From positions 1 through 19,676 of the forward strand of contig DDEI01000092.1 in NCBI GenBank assembly GCA_002336675.1: a stretch of DNA of 19,676 bases. The letters are read 5' to 3'. This DNA is from Flavobacteriales bacterium UBA1958. Lineage in GTDB: Bacteria > Bacteroidota > Bacteroidia > Flavobacteriales_D > Sanyastnellaceae. The notes beneath the pieces are model-generated. The model made no database searches. It saw only the letters and a list, made by a program, of their open reading frames with translations, and had not been told where the DNA came from. How positions within the stretch are numbered: the stretch's first letter is position 1; every line of letters starts with the position of its first letter. Of the stretch, positions 1 through 8,258 are shown one piece after another. The position numbers and the translations under genes are program-made.

Positions 1-548
1 TTTGTGAACTTATTCTCTATAATATTTCTAGCCGAAAACCCAATATACCTATTCTTACTTTGGTACCAAACACCCATGCCTATTTGAGGAAATAGAATTT
101 GACTTTGAGATGCTGTAATAGCTGGGTCAAAAAAGTCTTCTGCTATGACTTGCCCAACATCCAATCTGTGCTGACTAAACCCCAATGAAGAGCCTAGCGA
201 GAGCATGTTTCTCTTGTTCACTTTAATGTGATAAGAATATGATCCCGAAAGGGATGTAAAGCCCATAGGCCCTGCCTCGTCTGTTTCCACTTTTACTCCT
301 ACCCCATGGAAGTTAAATCGCTTTTTCCCAAAGCTTCCGGTAGCCCCAACAAAAGTTGATTTAGGCGAGCCAGGAAAACCTAGCCATTGCCTTCGGGAGC
401 CCATTCTTAAATCGAGGCATGACTGTGACCCTGCTACGGCAGGGTTAATAGCCAACAAGTTAAAATTATAGTTTGTGTAAATCGGTAACTGCTGCCCCTC
501 AGCAGTAATAAATGAACCCAATGTTATAATTAGTGCTAATATTCTCAT
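1..548 (-). CDS. PorP/SprF family type IX secretion membrane protein, N-terminal part
   Basis: About 182 residues of an outer-membrane protein are visible; the C-terminus lies beyond position 1. I translated the minus strand from the ATG at 548. It begins with a signal peptide (MRILALIITLGSFITAEGQ) followed by QLPIYTNYNFNLLAINPAVAG, which is the hallmark opening of the PorP/SprF family (the Q-P-x-Y-x-x-Y-x-x-N and NPAxAG pattern). Alternating short beta-strand-like stretches follow, as expected of a barrel. Family members act at the outer membrane with type IX secretion substrates; PorP/SprF are needed for secretion or attachment of particular cargos. Only two bases separate it from the stop of the upstream type B cargo gene, so the two are surely co-transcribed. 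Such cargo-PorP pairs are common in Flavobacteriia and suggest that this copy serves its neighbour rather than being the core PorP. That last point is inference. Confidence 0.9.
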   Translation of the reverse strand, partial: MRILALIITLGSFITAEGQQLPIYTNYNFNLLAINPAVAGSQSCLDLRMGSRRQWLGFPGSPKSTFVGATGSFGKKRFNFHGVGVKVETDEAGPMGFTSLSGSYSYHIKVNKRNMLSLGSSLGFSQHRLDVGQVIAEDFFDPAITASQSQILFPQIGMGVWYQSKNRYIGFSARNIIENKFT

Positions 549-550
549 CT

Positions 551-1552
551 CTAATTTAGTATGACTACGAATCCTACTATCGGTTCTGAGGTTACCTCTA
601 ATGAATTTAATTCTATTACATAATAGTAAGTGCCTGCAGCCAATTTTTTTCCGTCATTAGTTCCATCCCAAGGAACGGAGTAACCAATACTTTTATATAC
701 CAACTGCCCCCACCTGCTATAAACGCTAATCAACGCACTCTCAAAACCTTCAATTCTACGGATTTTCCAAAAATCATTGTAGCTGTCGCCATTCGGTGAA
801 AATGTATTAAGAACCGTAATAGCCGGCCCTACTGTAACAGTGATTATGTCAGAAACAGGGCAGTCTCCTACCTGCGCAACCACCTCATATGCAGTTGTGT
901 TGGAAGGTGTCGCTATTGGGAATTGAGATTGGAAATTATCTAAACTGCTCTCAGGGGACCATACATAATTCGGTGCACCAAAGATAGCTGTAGCTCCATA
1001 AACCTGTAGCTCTGAGCTTAACCCTAATGAAATACTATCATCACAACAGGCATCAATCTCTAAAGGAGCACCAGTAAGCGTTAATTCTATATTACACCCA
1101 AAGCCAATTGATGTTGGGTCTATTCCCAAAACAAAAATATACGTCGTGTTTGGCTCTAGATCACCTGAGTTAAAAATAAAAGAATTAGAATCAGAAGCAC
1201 ACGCGCTTATCACTGTGAGGCCGGTACATGGATCGGCTCCTCCAGTAGGCTGGAATATCCCCGCATTTACGGTTAAGTTCAACCCTTCATCAACACAGTT
1301 ATCAATAAAAATATCTGCCTCTATTTCATACGGAAGAAACCCGCTTGGGTTATCAGCGCTATTGTTAGTGGTAAACTCATAGAATATACTTTGAACAACA
1401 GTAAAACATGGGCCGTTAAACTCCCCAGAAAAACCAGTAGAATCTATGATTTCAGTCACTCCAGAGCACAATGTAATGGGAGAGGAACAGTCTTGAGCGT
1501 TAATCGCGGAAGACCAAACAACAACTAATATGTAAATCAAAGCACACCTCAT
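551..1552 (-). CDS. Secreted protein with type B T9SS C-terminal sorting domain (gliding motility-associated C-terminal domain)
   Basis: This 333-residue exported protein has a clear signal peptide (residues 1-20, ending INAQ). Residues 21 to about 165 form a Cys-containing domain that I do not recognise. Residues about 185-245 look like one Ig/PKD-like domain (YVWSPESSL, then TTAYEVVAQVGDCPVSD). Residues about 247-333 are a type B sorting domain: NTFSPNGDSYNDFWKI, then VYSRWGQLVYKS, WDGTNDGKKLAAGTYYYVI. In this family the C-terminal domain directs export by the type IX secretion system, and type B cargos are typically paired with a PorP/SprF-like gene, as here (2-base gap). With only one Ig-like domain it is small for such cargos, which often exceed 1000 residues. 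The biological role is unknown; surface adhesion is a guess. A near-consensus promoter box (TATCTTTA, minus strand 1571-1564) lies 12 bases before the start. Confidence 0.88.
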   Translation of the reverse strand: MRCALIYILVVVWSSAINAQDCSSPITLCSGVTEIIDSTGFSGEFNGPCFTVVQSIFYEFTTNNSADNPSGFLPYEIEADIFIDNCVDEGLNLTVNAGIFQPTGGADPCTGLTVISACASDSNSFIFNSGDLEPNTTYIFVLGIDPTSIGFGCNIELTLTGAPLEIDACCDDSISLGLSSELQVYGATAIFGAPNYVWSPESSLDNFQSQFPIATPSNTTAYEVVAQVGDCPVSDIITVTVGPAITVLNTFSPNGDSYNDFWKIRRIEGFESALISVYSRWGQLVYKSIGYSVPWDGTNDGKKLAAGTYYYVIELNSLEVTSEPIVGFVVILN

Positions 1553-1649
1553 GACGGGATTATTAAAGATAATATATAATAAACGGAAGGGTAGCTATAA
1601 TGGTATTATTATACACAGTTTTCTGTTTACAAGGAGAGTTAGAGATCGT

Positions 1650-2162
1650 CTAGTCAAACGTTACCATAACTCCACCTTTATCTATGGTGTCTCCTTTATT
1701 TACTCTGATTGATTTAACCCTGGCCCCGGTAGAAGATTTTATTACATTCTCCATTTTCATAGCCTCCAAAATTACGATTACATCACCTTCAGACACCTCT
1801 TGGCCTTCAGACACCAAAACGTTTAGAACTAAGCCAGGCATCGGAGCTTTGATTTCTTTTAGCTTTTTAGTGCCTCCACTAGACATCCCTAGCTCCTTAA
1901 GAAGAAGGTCAAACTCACTTTGTTCAGTTACTTCTATAGCTTGACCCGCTATTTTGAACGTGTATTTTTTACTGTCGGGAGAATACTCATCCAACACTAT
2001 ACTAAAAGAGTTTCCTTTTTCATCTATTACACTCCAGCTATTCGGTGAGATTTCTGAAACATCCCAATTATAAGCCTCTCTAACAACTTCTCCAGCTAAT
2101 CCATCATCGCTGATTTTACTCAGCTCTAGAGCTGTTTTATCGTTAAATAGTGCTTTTATCAT
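1650..2162 (-). CDS. Biotin carboxyl carrier protein (biotinyl-domain protein)
   Basis: This 170-residue protein carries covalently bound biotin for a biotin-dependent carboxylase. The C-terminal biotinyl domain (about residues 100-170) shows APMPGLV at the start, the biotin site EAMKMENVI with Lys136 as the predicted biotinylated residue, and a closing GDTIDKGGVMVTFD strand. The first ~95 residues form a less conserved region that resembles the N-terminal part of stand-alone carrier proteins of acyl-CoA (propionyl/acetyl-CoA type) carboxylases in Bacteroidota; the 160-170 residue length fits that group. No biotin carboxylase or carboxyltransferase gene is adjacent, so the partner subunits must be encoded elsewhere, and the choice between acetyl-CoA, propionyl-CoA or another carboxylase cannot be made from this gene alone. 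It starts with ATG and is divergent from the M1 peptidase gene, with 122 bases between them. Confidence 0.88.
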   Translation of the reverse strand: MIKALFNDKTALELSKISDDGLAGEVVREAYNWDVSEISPNSWSVIDEKGNSFSIVLDEYSPDSKKYTFKIAGQAIEVTEQSEFDLLLKELGMSSGGTKKLKEIKAPMPGLVLNVLVSEGQEVSEGDVIVILEAMKMENVIKSSTGARVKSIRVNKGDTIDKGGVMVTFD

Positions 2163-2179
2163 TTCAGTGTAATTTCAAG

Positions 2180-2187
2180 CAAAGATG
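2180..2187 (-). promoter_or_regulatory. Candidate -7 box for the biotin carrier gene
   Basis: The minus strand reads CATCTTTG, seven of eight matches to the Bacteroidota -7 consensus TAnnTTTG, and is followed by C as is common. It lies 17 bases upstream of the ATG at 2162, which would give a leader of about 10 bases. I see no convincing -33 TTG at the right distance, so this is a candidate only. Confidence 0.45.
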
Positions 2188-2235
2188 CGAAAGATTGAAT
2201 ATTAAAATTAACTGTTCCTGAATTAAAGTCAAGCG

Positions 2236-2269
2236 TTGCAGCGCTAACCTAAGAAACACTATACCTTTG
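2236..2269 (+). promoter_or_regulatory. Promoter of the M1 peptidase-hemW-cyclase unit
   Basis: A perfect Bacteroidota -7 box, TACCTTTG (2262-2269), lies 23 bases downstream of a TTG -33 element (2236-2238). The ATG at 2285 is 15 bases beyond the box, so the predicted leader is only about 8-10 bases. The spacing is at the long end of the usual range. Confidence 0.6.
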
Positions 2270-2284
2270 GAGAAAAATTAAATC

Positions 2285-4873
2285 ATGAGACTATCTGCTT
2301 TAGCTATTCTTTTCTTACTCTCTTCTGTTCTTTTATCCTGTGCTTCTAGAAAAAACATGCCTGATAAGAGTGTTTTGGAGGCTGTTTTAAACACGGAGGA
2401 AATAACACTAACGGAGGCTATTATACTGCCTGACACTAATTCTTATAGGGCTGCAGAGACTCGTGTTAACGATATACTTCATATGGACTTAAATGTTTCT
2501 TTTGATTGGAAAGAAAGGTCTGTTATAGGCTCTATACAGCTTGATGTGAAGCCATACTTCTATGCTACTACAGAACTCATACTAGATGCTAAAGGAATGG
2601 AAATATCCGAAGTAAGTTTAGTTGATAATAATGATTTTGTTCCACTAGAGTATACCTACGACAACGAATTTCTTAGCGTACAATTAGACAAGGAGTACAC
2701 TCGCTCAGAAGTATATCGGCTTAGAATAAACTATACCGCTTTTCCAGAGAAAGTAGGCGCAAAAGGAAGTAGCGCTATTTCCTCAGCCCAAGGGATTTAT
2801 TTTATTAATCCAGACTCTACTGAGGTTAATAAACTTACACAAATATGGACTCAAGGAGAAACAGAATCAAATAGTGTGTGGTTTCCTACGATAGATAGTC
2901 CAAACGAAAGGCTTACTCAAGAATTAAAAATAACGGTTCAAGAAAAACATAAAACACTATCAAACGGAGCTTTAATCTTCTCTAATTATAATGGTGACGG
3001 AACGCGCACAGACTACTGGAAACAAGAGTTACCGCATGCTCCTTATTTAGTAATGATGGCTATAGGTGATTATTCTGTGGTTACCGATTCTTGGGAGAAC
3101 GCAAACAACGAAGATATAGTAGTGGATTACTATTTAGAAGCTGAATATGCTCTTTACGCGAGAGATATTTTCGGGAACACCCCTGAGATGCTTACTTTTT
3201 ACTCTGAAGTATTAGGCTTCCCTTATCCGTGGGATAAATATAGTCAGGTAATCGTTCGTGATTTTGTAAGTGGGGCCATGGAAAATACTTCTGCGGTTAT
3301 TCATGGTGACTTCCTGAACGCCACAGATAGAGAGCTATTAGATGGTGATAATGAAGCTATAATAGCTCATGAGTTATTTCATCATTGGTTTGGAGATTTA
3401 GTAACTTGTGAAAGTTGGTCTAATCTTCCTTTAAATGAGTCATTCGCGACTTATGGGGAGTACTTATGGGAAGAACATAAATATGGTAGATATGCCGCTG
3501 ATTTGCATGGAATGAATTCTATGGCTGGATATTTAGCTGAGTCCCAAACGAAGCAAGAGGACTTAATTCGGTTCTATTATGACGATAAAGAAGATATGTT
3601 TGACGGGCATAGTTATAACAAGGGGGGGAGAGTGCTTCATATGCTGCGCTATTTTTTAGGTGATGATGCCTTTTTCTCTGGTTTAAAACTTTATTTAGAG
3701 GATAATCAATTCGAATCTGTAGAAATTCATCAGTTAAGGCTGGCCATGGAAGAGATAAGCGGAAAGGATTTAAATTGGTTTTTTAACCAATGGTTTTTAG
3801 GAAGCGGGCACCCTGAGCTTACGATTAACTATGACGTGAATGACTCCTTAAACACACTAACAATTCTAGTAGAACAAACACAAGAAGGCTTATTCAGGCT
3901 CCCGTTAGAAGTAGATATTTACACTGATTCAGGCGTTAAAAGACAACGAATAGATATTAGACAAAGACGGCAAGAATTCATTTTATTTTATGATGGAACC
4001 CTTTCTTTCGCTAATCTAGATGCCGAAAAAGTGTTATTGGGAACGAAAAAAGATAATAGGCCTGATGCTTGGTGGCCTCTAGCTTATCATAATGCTAAGG
4101 TCTACCTTGATAAGAGTGAGGCCTTAGATTATTGTTTGAAGTCAAGTGACCCTGAGTGTATAGCTTGCTTGGAAGATGCGTTATCCGATTCGTTTTGGAA
4201 AGTTCGAAAAACGGCTCTTAAAGGCGCTGAAAAATTAAAAGGGGTGTCTCCTTTAGAATTAAAGGAGAGGCTACTGAATATGGTTCAAAAAGATCCTAAA
4301 TCACTCGTTAGAGCTAGGGCTATAAAAACATTATCTAAGGCTTATAATGATGAGGATTTTTCTGAAATATATACCGAAGCTCTTAACGATCCTAGCTACG
4401 CTGTAATTGCGCAAGCCTTGAAATCACTAGTGAATGAAAATACGCCGTTAGGGTTGGCTAAGGCTAAAGAATTGGAAAATGAAAAAAGTCAAAAAATAAA
4501 AGGTTCTATAGCGAAAATTTATGCCAAACACGGAGATGTGTCTATGAATGAGTTTATGGTTGAAACTCTCAAAGGTGCATCGGGTTTTGGAAAATTCGGT
4601 TTAACCGGAACATATACTAAATATCTAAAAAACCAAAACTCTGCATTTATAGCTCAAAATTTAAGAGAACTAGAAAAGATAGCGGTAACACCCGGAACTT
4701 GGTGGGTTCGTTTAGCGGGTTATAATGGCTTAAAGTCTCTCCAGCAAGAACTAGACAGCCGTAGCCCTGAAGACCTAAAAGCTTCTGCGATTTCAGGCTC
4801 TATTAAGGAAACCATAATCACCCTGCTCGAAACTGAAGATAACGAACAAATAAAATCTATCATCACCCCGTAA
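2285..4873 (+). CDS. M1 family zinc aminopeptidase, lipoprotein, with C-terminal helical repeats
   Basis: This 862-residue protein is a predicted envelope-anchored aminopeptidase that removes N-terminal residues from peptides. It starts with a lipoprotein signal peptide whose lipobox is LLSC (Cys19). The M1 N-terminal beta domain is followed by the substrate-binding motif GAMEN (330-334), the zinc motif HELFH (His362, Glu363, His366), the third ligand Glu385 in LNES, 19 residues after His366, and the catalytic Tyr444 in SYNKGG. All residues needed for activity are present. From about residue 600 the chain becomes alpha-helical with HEAT-like repeats (for example DSFWKVRKTALKGAEKL and DPKSLVRARAIKTLSKA). 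This is longer than the short M1 enzymes and similar to other Bacteroidota M1 proteins. The stop codon touches the hemW ATG with no gap, so the two are translationally linked. Substrate specificity cannot be read from the sequence. Confidence 0.93.
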   Translation: MRLSALAILFLLSSVLLSCASRKNMPDKSVLEAVLNTEEITLTEAIILPDTNSYRAAETRVNDILHMDLNVSFDWKERSVIGSIQLDVKPYFYATTELILDAKGMEISEVSLVDNNDFVPLEYTYDNEFLSVQLDKEYTRSEVYRLRINYTAFPEKVGAKGSSAISSAQGIYFINPDSTEVNKLTQIWTQGETESNSVWFPTIDSPNERLTQELKITVQEKHKTLSNGALIFSNYNGDGTRTDYWKQELPHAPYLVMMAIGDYSVVTDSWENANNEDIVVDYYLEAEYALYARDIFGNTPEMLTFYSEVLGFPYPWDKYSQVIVRDFVSGAMENTSAVIHGDFLNATDRELLDGDNEAIIAHELFHHWFGDLVTCESWSNLPLNESFATYGEYLWEEHKYGRYAADLHGMNSMAGYLAESQTKQEDLIRFYYDDKEDMFDGHSYNKGGRVLHMLRYFLGDDAFFSGLKLYLEDNQFESVEIHQLRLAMEEISGKDLNWFFNQWFLGSGHPELTINYDVNDSLNTLTILVEQTQEGLFRLPLEVDIYTDSGVKRQRIDIRQRRQEFILFYDGTLSFANLDAEKVLLGTKKDNRPDAWWPLAYHNAKVYLDKSEALDYCLKSSDPECIACLEDALSDSFWKVRKTALKGAEKLKGVSPLELKERLLNMVQKDPKSLVRARAIKTLSKAYNDEDFSEIYTEALNDPSYAVIAQALKSLVNENTPLGLAKAKELENEKSQKIKGSIAKIYAKHGDVSMNEFMVETLKGASGFGKFGLTGTYTKYLKNQNSAFIAQNLRELEKIAVTPGTWWVRLAGYNGLKSLQQELDSRSPEDLKASAISGSIKETIITLLETEDNEQIKSIITP

Positions 4874-6007
4874 ATGGCAGGAATATATGTTCATATTCCT
4901 TTTTGTAGGAAGGCTTGTCATTATTGTGATTTCCATTTCAGCACTTCCTTAAAAACGAAGGATAATGTTTTAAACGGTATACAATTGGAGGCATTGCAAC
5001 GCAAAGAATCCTTAGCCGACCAAGAAATTAAGACGATATACTTAGGCGGAGGAACCCCTAGTCTTTTAAAATCTAACGAGTTGAAAGATATTCTCAATGC
5101 TATTTATGTTCATTACTCGGTTTCTCCCAAACCAGAAATTACGCTAGAAGCCAACCCTGAAGACATCACGGATGCTGTTGTGAAAAACTGGATTAAACTG
5201 GGGATAAATCGTCTATCCATAGGGGTTCAGTCGTTCAATGAAGACATCTTATCCTGGATGAATAGGTCACATAATTCCACTCAGGCAGCCTTATCAGTTA
5301 AAATTGCTCAGGATGCTGGAATATCTAATATATCTATCGATTTGATTTATGGCGTTCCTCATAGAACTCATGCAGATTGGATGAACGAACTTAAGTCTGC
5401 TGTAGATCTAAATACGCCTCACATTTCCGCTTATTGCTTGACAATAGAGCCAGAAACGGTGTTTGGTAAAAAAGCTGTTAAAGGGGAGGTTTTGGCTTCA
5501 CCTAACTCGGCAAGCTCGGTAGAATTTATTACTCTGGTAGATAATTTAAAAGATGCGGGCATTCATTTCTATGAGGTGTCAAACTTTTCCAAGTTTGGGT
5601 TTGAATCGAGGCATAATAGTAATTACTGGAACCGGGCGGATTATATAGGCTTAGGCCCTGGTGCGCACAGTTTTATCGATGGAACCAGAAGCTGGAATGT
5701 TTCTAATAATGCCTTATATGCCACTGGACTAAAAAAAGGCACGCTTATTTCTCAATCAGAAACTCTTTCGAATATAGATAACTACAATGAGTATATTATG
5801 ACCAACCTTCGAAGAAGAGAAGGGATAAACCCTAAATTGATTACTGCTCATTATGGAGTAACTCTTTCTCAAAGCTTTAAGGATATTCTTACTCGATACG
5901 AGGCTTCCAAGGACCTTTTAATCGCAGAGAATTCCATAAAATTAACACAAAACGGGTTTCTTTTGGCAGATAGAATCGCAAGTGATTTATTTTTAACCCA
6001 TGACTAA
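4874..6007 (+). CDS. hemW: Radical SAM family heme chaperone HemW
   Basis: This 377-residue protein belongs to the HemN-like radical SAM group. The [4Fe-4S]/SAM motif is C11-x3-C15-x2-C18 in IPFCRKACHYCDF, and it lies almost at the N-terminus, as in HemW. Further family landmarks are GGGTPS, TLEANPED, GVQSFNED, the variant DLIYGVPHRT, HISAYCLTIEPET, YEVSNFS, HNSNYWNRADYIGLGPGAHS and, in the C-terminal domain, NLRRREGI. HemW binds heme and is thought to pass it to respiratory proteins; it is often mis-annotated as coproporphyrinogen III oxidase (HemN), which is longer and has an N-terminal extension before the Cys motif. The ATG follows the M1 peptidase stop without a spacer and its last eight bases overlap the next gene, so expression is probably by translational coupling. 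Confidence 0.93.
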   Translation: MAGIYVHIPFCRKACHYCDFHFSTSLKTKDNVLNGIQLEALQRKESLADQEIKTIYLGGGTPSLLKSNELKDILNAIYVHYSVSPKPEITLEANPEDITDAVVKNWIKLGINRLSIGVQSFNEDILSWMNRSHNSTQAALSVKIAQDAGISNISIDLIYGVPHRTHADWMNELKSAVDLNTPHISAYCLTIEPETVFGKKAVKGEVLASPNSASSVEFITLVDNLKDAGIHFYEVSNFSKFGFESRHNSNYWNRADYIGLGPGAHSFIDGTRSWNVSNNALYATGLKKGTLISQSETLSNIDNYNEYIMTNLRRREGINPKLITAHYGVTLSQSFKDILTRYEASKDLLIAENSIKLTQNGFLLADRIASDLFLTHD

Positions 6008-6779
6008 TATAAAAGCTAGCATCTTAATTAATGGAGTCGAGTTCGAGGCTAACCTCCAAGAACCTCTAGATATTTCTATCGAACTGTCTTCTGAGAAAAA
6101 TCCTCAAGCTTGGTACGTGGATCTACCTATAATTACCCCTGTTATGACAGAGCACTTTACGGGAAGTGTGGCATTGGGCGGGGCAGTTAATTTTAGAAAC
6201 ATCTTCTTTAATCCTCATGGTCACGGAACGCATACAGAGTGTGCGGGCCACATTAGTGAGGAAGTTCATTCTGTAAATGATTCCCTAAAAACCTTCTTTT
6301 CTGAGGCTTTATTAATAACTATAGCTCCTGACATACTTAAAGAAACTGATAGATGGATGGAAAAAGGAGATTTAGTTATTACAAAAGACCAGCTCGAATC
6401 TAAATGGGATGGAAGCTCTGAGTCATTAATCATTAGAACCACGCCTAACACTATAGAAAAAAAGTCAAAAAACTACAGTGATACCAACCCGCCATATATC
6501 CATCCTGATGCTATGGAATACATCGCCTCTACCAAGATCAAACATTTACTTTTAGACCTGCCCTCTGTAGATCGTGAAAGTGATAAGGGGAAGCTCATCG
6601 CACATCGAATATTCTGGAATTATCCCTCAAGCATAAACCTTGAGAGAACAATCACAGAGATGATCTTTGTCAATAATCAACTGGTAGATGGTATGTATCT
6701 CTTAGAGCTGCAGGTGGCTCCTTTTAAAAATGACGCTTCTCCCTCTAGGCCTGTTGTCTATCGTTTGAAGGTTAAATAA
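6000..6779 (+). CDS. Cyclase / kynurenine formamidase-like family protein (metal-dependent hydrolase fold)
   Basis: This 259-residue cytoplasmic protein has the cyclase-family core. The signature region is NPHGHGTHTECAGHI (residues 71-85): His78, Glu80 and His84 line up with the metal ligands of the HxGTHxDxPxH motif found in bacterial kynurenine formamidase KynB. The match is not classical: Glu replaces Asp at residue 80, the Pro is absent, and the first His falls one position to either side (His73 or His75). Further downstream, LLLDLPSVDRESD and AHRIFW match the family's second conserved block. The function is therefore best left as a hydrolase of the cyclase family; nothing nearby suggests tryptophan breakdown. 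The ATG overlaps the end of hemW by eight bases. The 3' end overlaps the oppositely oriented histidine kinase gene by 22 bases. Confidence 0.82.
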   Translation: MTNIKASILINGVEFEANLQEPLDISIELSSEKNPQAWYVDLPIITPVMTEHFTGSVALGGAVNFRNIFFNPHGHGTHTECAGHISEEVHSVNDSLKTFFSEALLITIAPDILKETDRWMEKGDLVITKDQLESKWDGSSESLIIRTTPNTIEKKSKNYSDTNPPYIHPDAMEYIASTKIKHLLLDLPSVDRESDKGKLIAHRIFWNYPSSINLERTITEMIFVNNQLVDGMYLLELQVAPFKNDASPSRPVVYRLKVK

Positions 6780-8203
6780 AACGTGGTGCCCTGTCCGATT
6801 TCTGTATTAAACCATATTTTTCCCCCGTGATTTTCTAGAATGTTTTTTACCATTGCTAAACCCAATCCCATCCCTTTTGACTTTGTGGTGAAATTAGGTA
6901 CGAATATTTTTTCTTGAACGGCTTCAGGCACGCCTGTTCCGTTATCACGAACTTCCACTAAGAGCATTTCTTCGTACTCTTTAATCTCTATATGAACCTG
7001 CCCTTTTGTGTCTTTCGGAATCGACTGGATAGCGTTTTTAATTAGATTATTAAAGACTCGAAGGTTTTGGTTCTTATCTGCCCTAAGCTTCGTGCTAAAA
7101 GAGGGTTTTAAAAACTCTATATTCACATTAGACTCCAAAGTAAATGTCTCTATTGAATCCTGAATTATATCAACCAACTCTACCGCTTCAAGCTTCGATT
7201 TAGGCATCTGCGCAAAATTTGAGAACTCATTTGCGATATTAGTCAGCGTGTCTATTTGGTTGATTAACGAAACTGCCGTGTTTTTGAATTTATCTTGCCA
7301 GTCCGGGTCCTTGTCCTCCATGGCTCGCTGCAAATGCTGTATTCTCAGCTTCATAGGAGTTAGTGGATTTTTTATTTCATGCGCTACTTGTTTCGCCATC
7401 TCACGCCAAGCGCTTTCTCTTTCTGAACGAGCAATTGCTACTGCGCTTTTTTCTGCCTCTTTCAGCATCCTGTTGTACTCGGTCACCAAAGATCCTATTT
7501 CATCATCGGTTTCCCATTCCAGTGGCGTGTTTATTTTTCCTAAGTCAACTCCTTTCATTTTATCCCCTATGCGCTGTAATGACTGAGTGATGTAATTCGA
7601 CAAGAGCAGCGCGAGAATACTGGCTGCTATAAATAAGCCCACGTAAATTAAAATAAGATCTGTTAAAAAGTTTTCTATTTCCTCCCTATTCTCGTTTTGA
7701 ATGTCAAAATAAGGAATGTTGGTTACGCCTAATGGCCTTCCTTCCAAATCACTGAAATGCCAGTAAGCCAAGTAAAACTCGTCCTCGCTTTTCCCTTTTT
7801 CAAGTACGATTCTTACCGCTCCGTCTGTAAGTTTTTGCAGGATATAATTCGGTACTTTTTGAGGAATTCCTTTTTCAGTAAAAATATTAGGGTTACTCGA
7901 TATCAAGAGCTTTCCTTCTAAGTCGTACAGGTTTAAATCCAAATTATGTACATCGGCTAATTCACATATTTTATTGCTAAACATTACAGGAATAGAGTCT
8001 GTGTTGGCCCCTCCTTGTTGTTCCAAAAAGTAGTCCATGCTTGCTTGTATCGCTTTTTCTTTTCTCTCTAATCTTGAAGAGTGGTATTCCTCATTACGAC
8101 TCTTAAAGTTAGTATAGGCGAATATTCCTGTAGCAAAAAAGGAAACCAATATCATGGCTATAATCGAGAGGTATATTCTTGTTTTTAAATTGAGTCGTTT
8201 CAT
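6758..8203 (-). CDS. Sensor histidine kinase, NtrY-like, two transmembrane segments with HAMP domain
   Basis: This 481-residue kinase senses an unknown signal and would phosphorylate a response regulator. Starting at the ATG at 8203, it has TM1 (about 9-30), an extracytoplasmic sensor region of some 145 residues, TM2 (about 180-201), HAMP (about 201-253), a dimerisation/phosphoacceptor helix with AHEIKNPLTP (His275), an N box NNLIKNA, a G1 box DNGTG (420-424), IFVPNFTTK and a G2 box KGMGLGLAMV. The AHEIKNPLTP form and the ESAWREMAKQ lead-in are typical of NtrY-like kinases. A longer frame reaches a TTG at 8221, but that codon lies inside the likely promoter, so I chose the ATG. No response regulator gene is adjacent, so the partner is encoded elsewhere. 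The gene follows the atpG terminator, so it has its own promoter. Confidence 0.92.
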   Translation of the reverse strand: MKRLNLKTRIYLSIIAMILVSFFATGIFAYTNFKSRNEEYHSSRLERKEKAIQASMDYFLEQQGGANTDSIPVMFSNKICELADVHNLDLNLYDLEGKLLISSNPNIFTEKGIPQKVPNYILQKLTDGAVRIVLEKGKSEDEFYLAYWHFSDLEGRPLGVTNIPYFDIQNENREEIENFLTDLILIYVGLFIAASILALLLSNYITQSLQRIGDKMKGVDLGKINTPLEWETDDEIGSLVTEYNRMLKEAEKSAVAIARSERESAWREMAKQVAHEIKNPLTPMKLRIQHLQRAMEDKDPDWQDKFKNTAVSLINQIDTLTNIANEFSNFAQMPKSKLEAVELVDIIQDSIETFTLESNVNIEFLKPSFSTKLRADKNQNLRVFNNLIKNAIQSIPKDTKGQVHIEIKEYEEMLLVEVRDNGTGVPEAVQEKIFVPNFTTKSKGMGLGLAMVKNILENHGGKIWFNTEIGQGTTFYLTFKR

Positions 8204-8218
8204 GGAAATATTGCAACG

Positions 8219-8227
8219 CAAAAATTA
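8219..8227 (-). promoter_or_regulatory. Candidate promoter of the histidine kinase gene
   Basis: The minus strand reads TAATTTTTG, a TAnnTTTG-like box with one extra base, preceded by TTTTG 16 bases upstream. It lies between the atpG terminator and the ATG at 8203, leaving a leader of about 10 bases. The imperfect spacing keeps confidence low. Confidence 0.4.
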
Positions 8228-8258
8228 CGCCTTTCTGAATAACCAAAAGCCTTAAAAC

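Noticed and set aside
1561..1630. A+T-rich short inverted repeats between the type B cargo gene and the biotin carrier gene
   Set aside because: The stems are only 4-6 bp and nearly all A-T, so they are expected by chance in such sequence; no clear terminator could be called.
2232..2245. AGCG-CGCT inverted repeat over the -33 element of the M1 peptidase promoter
   Set aside because: Four base pairs are too few to call an operator.
4874..6007. Annotation as coproporphyrinogen III oxidase (HemN)
   Set aside because: The Cys motif lies at residues 11-18 with no N-terminal extension and the length is 377 residues, which fits HemW and not HemN (about 455 residues).
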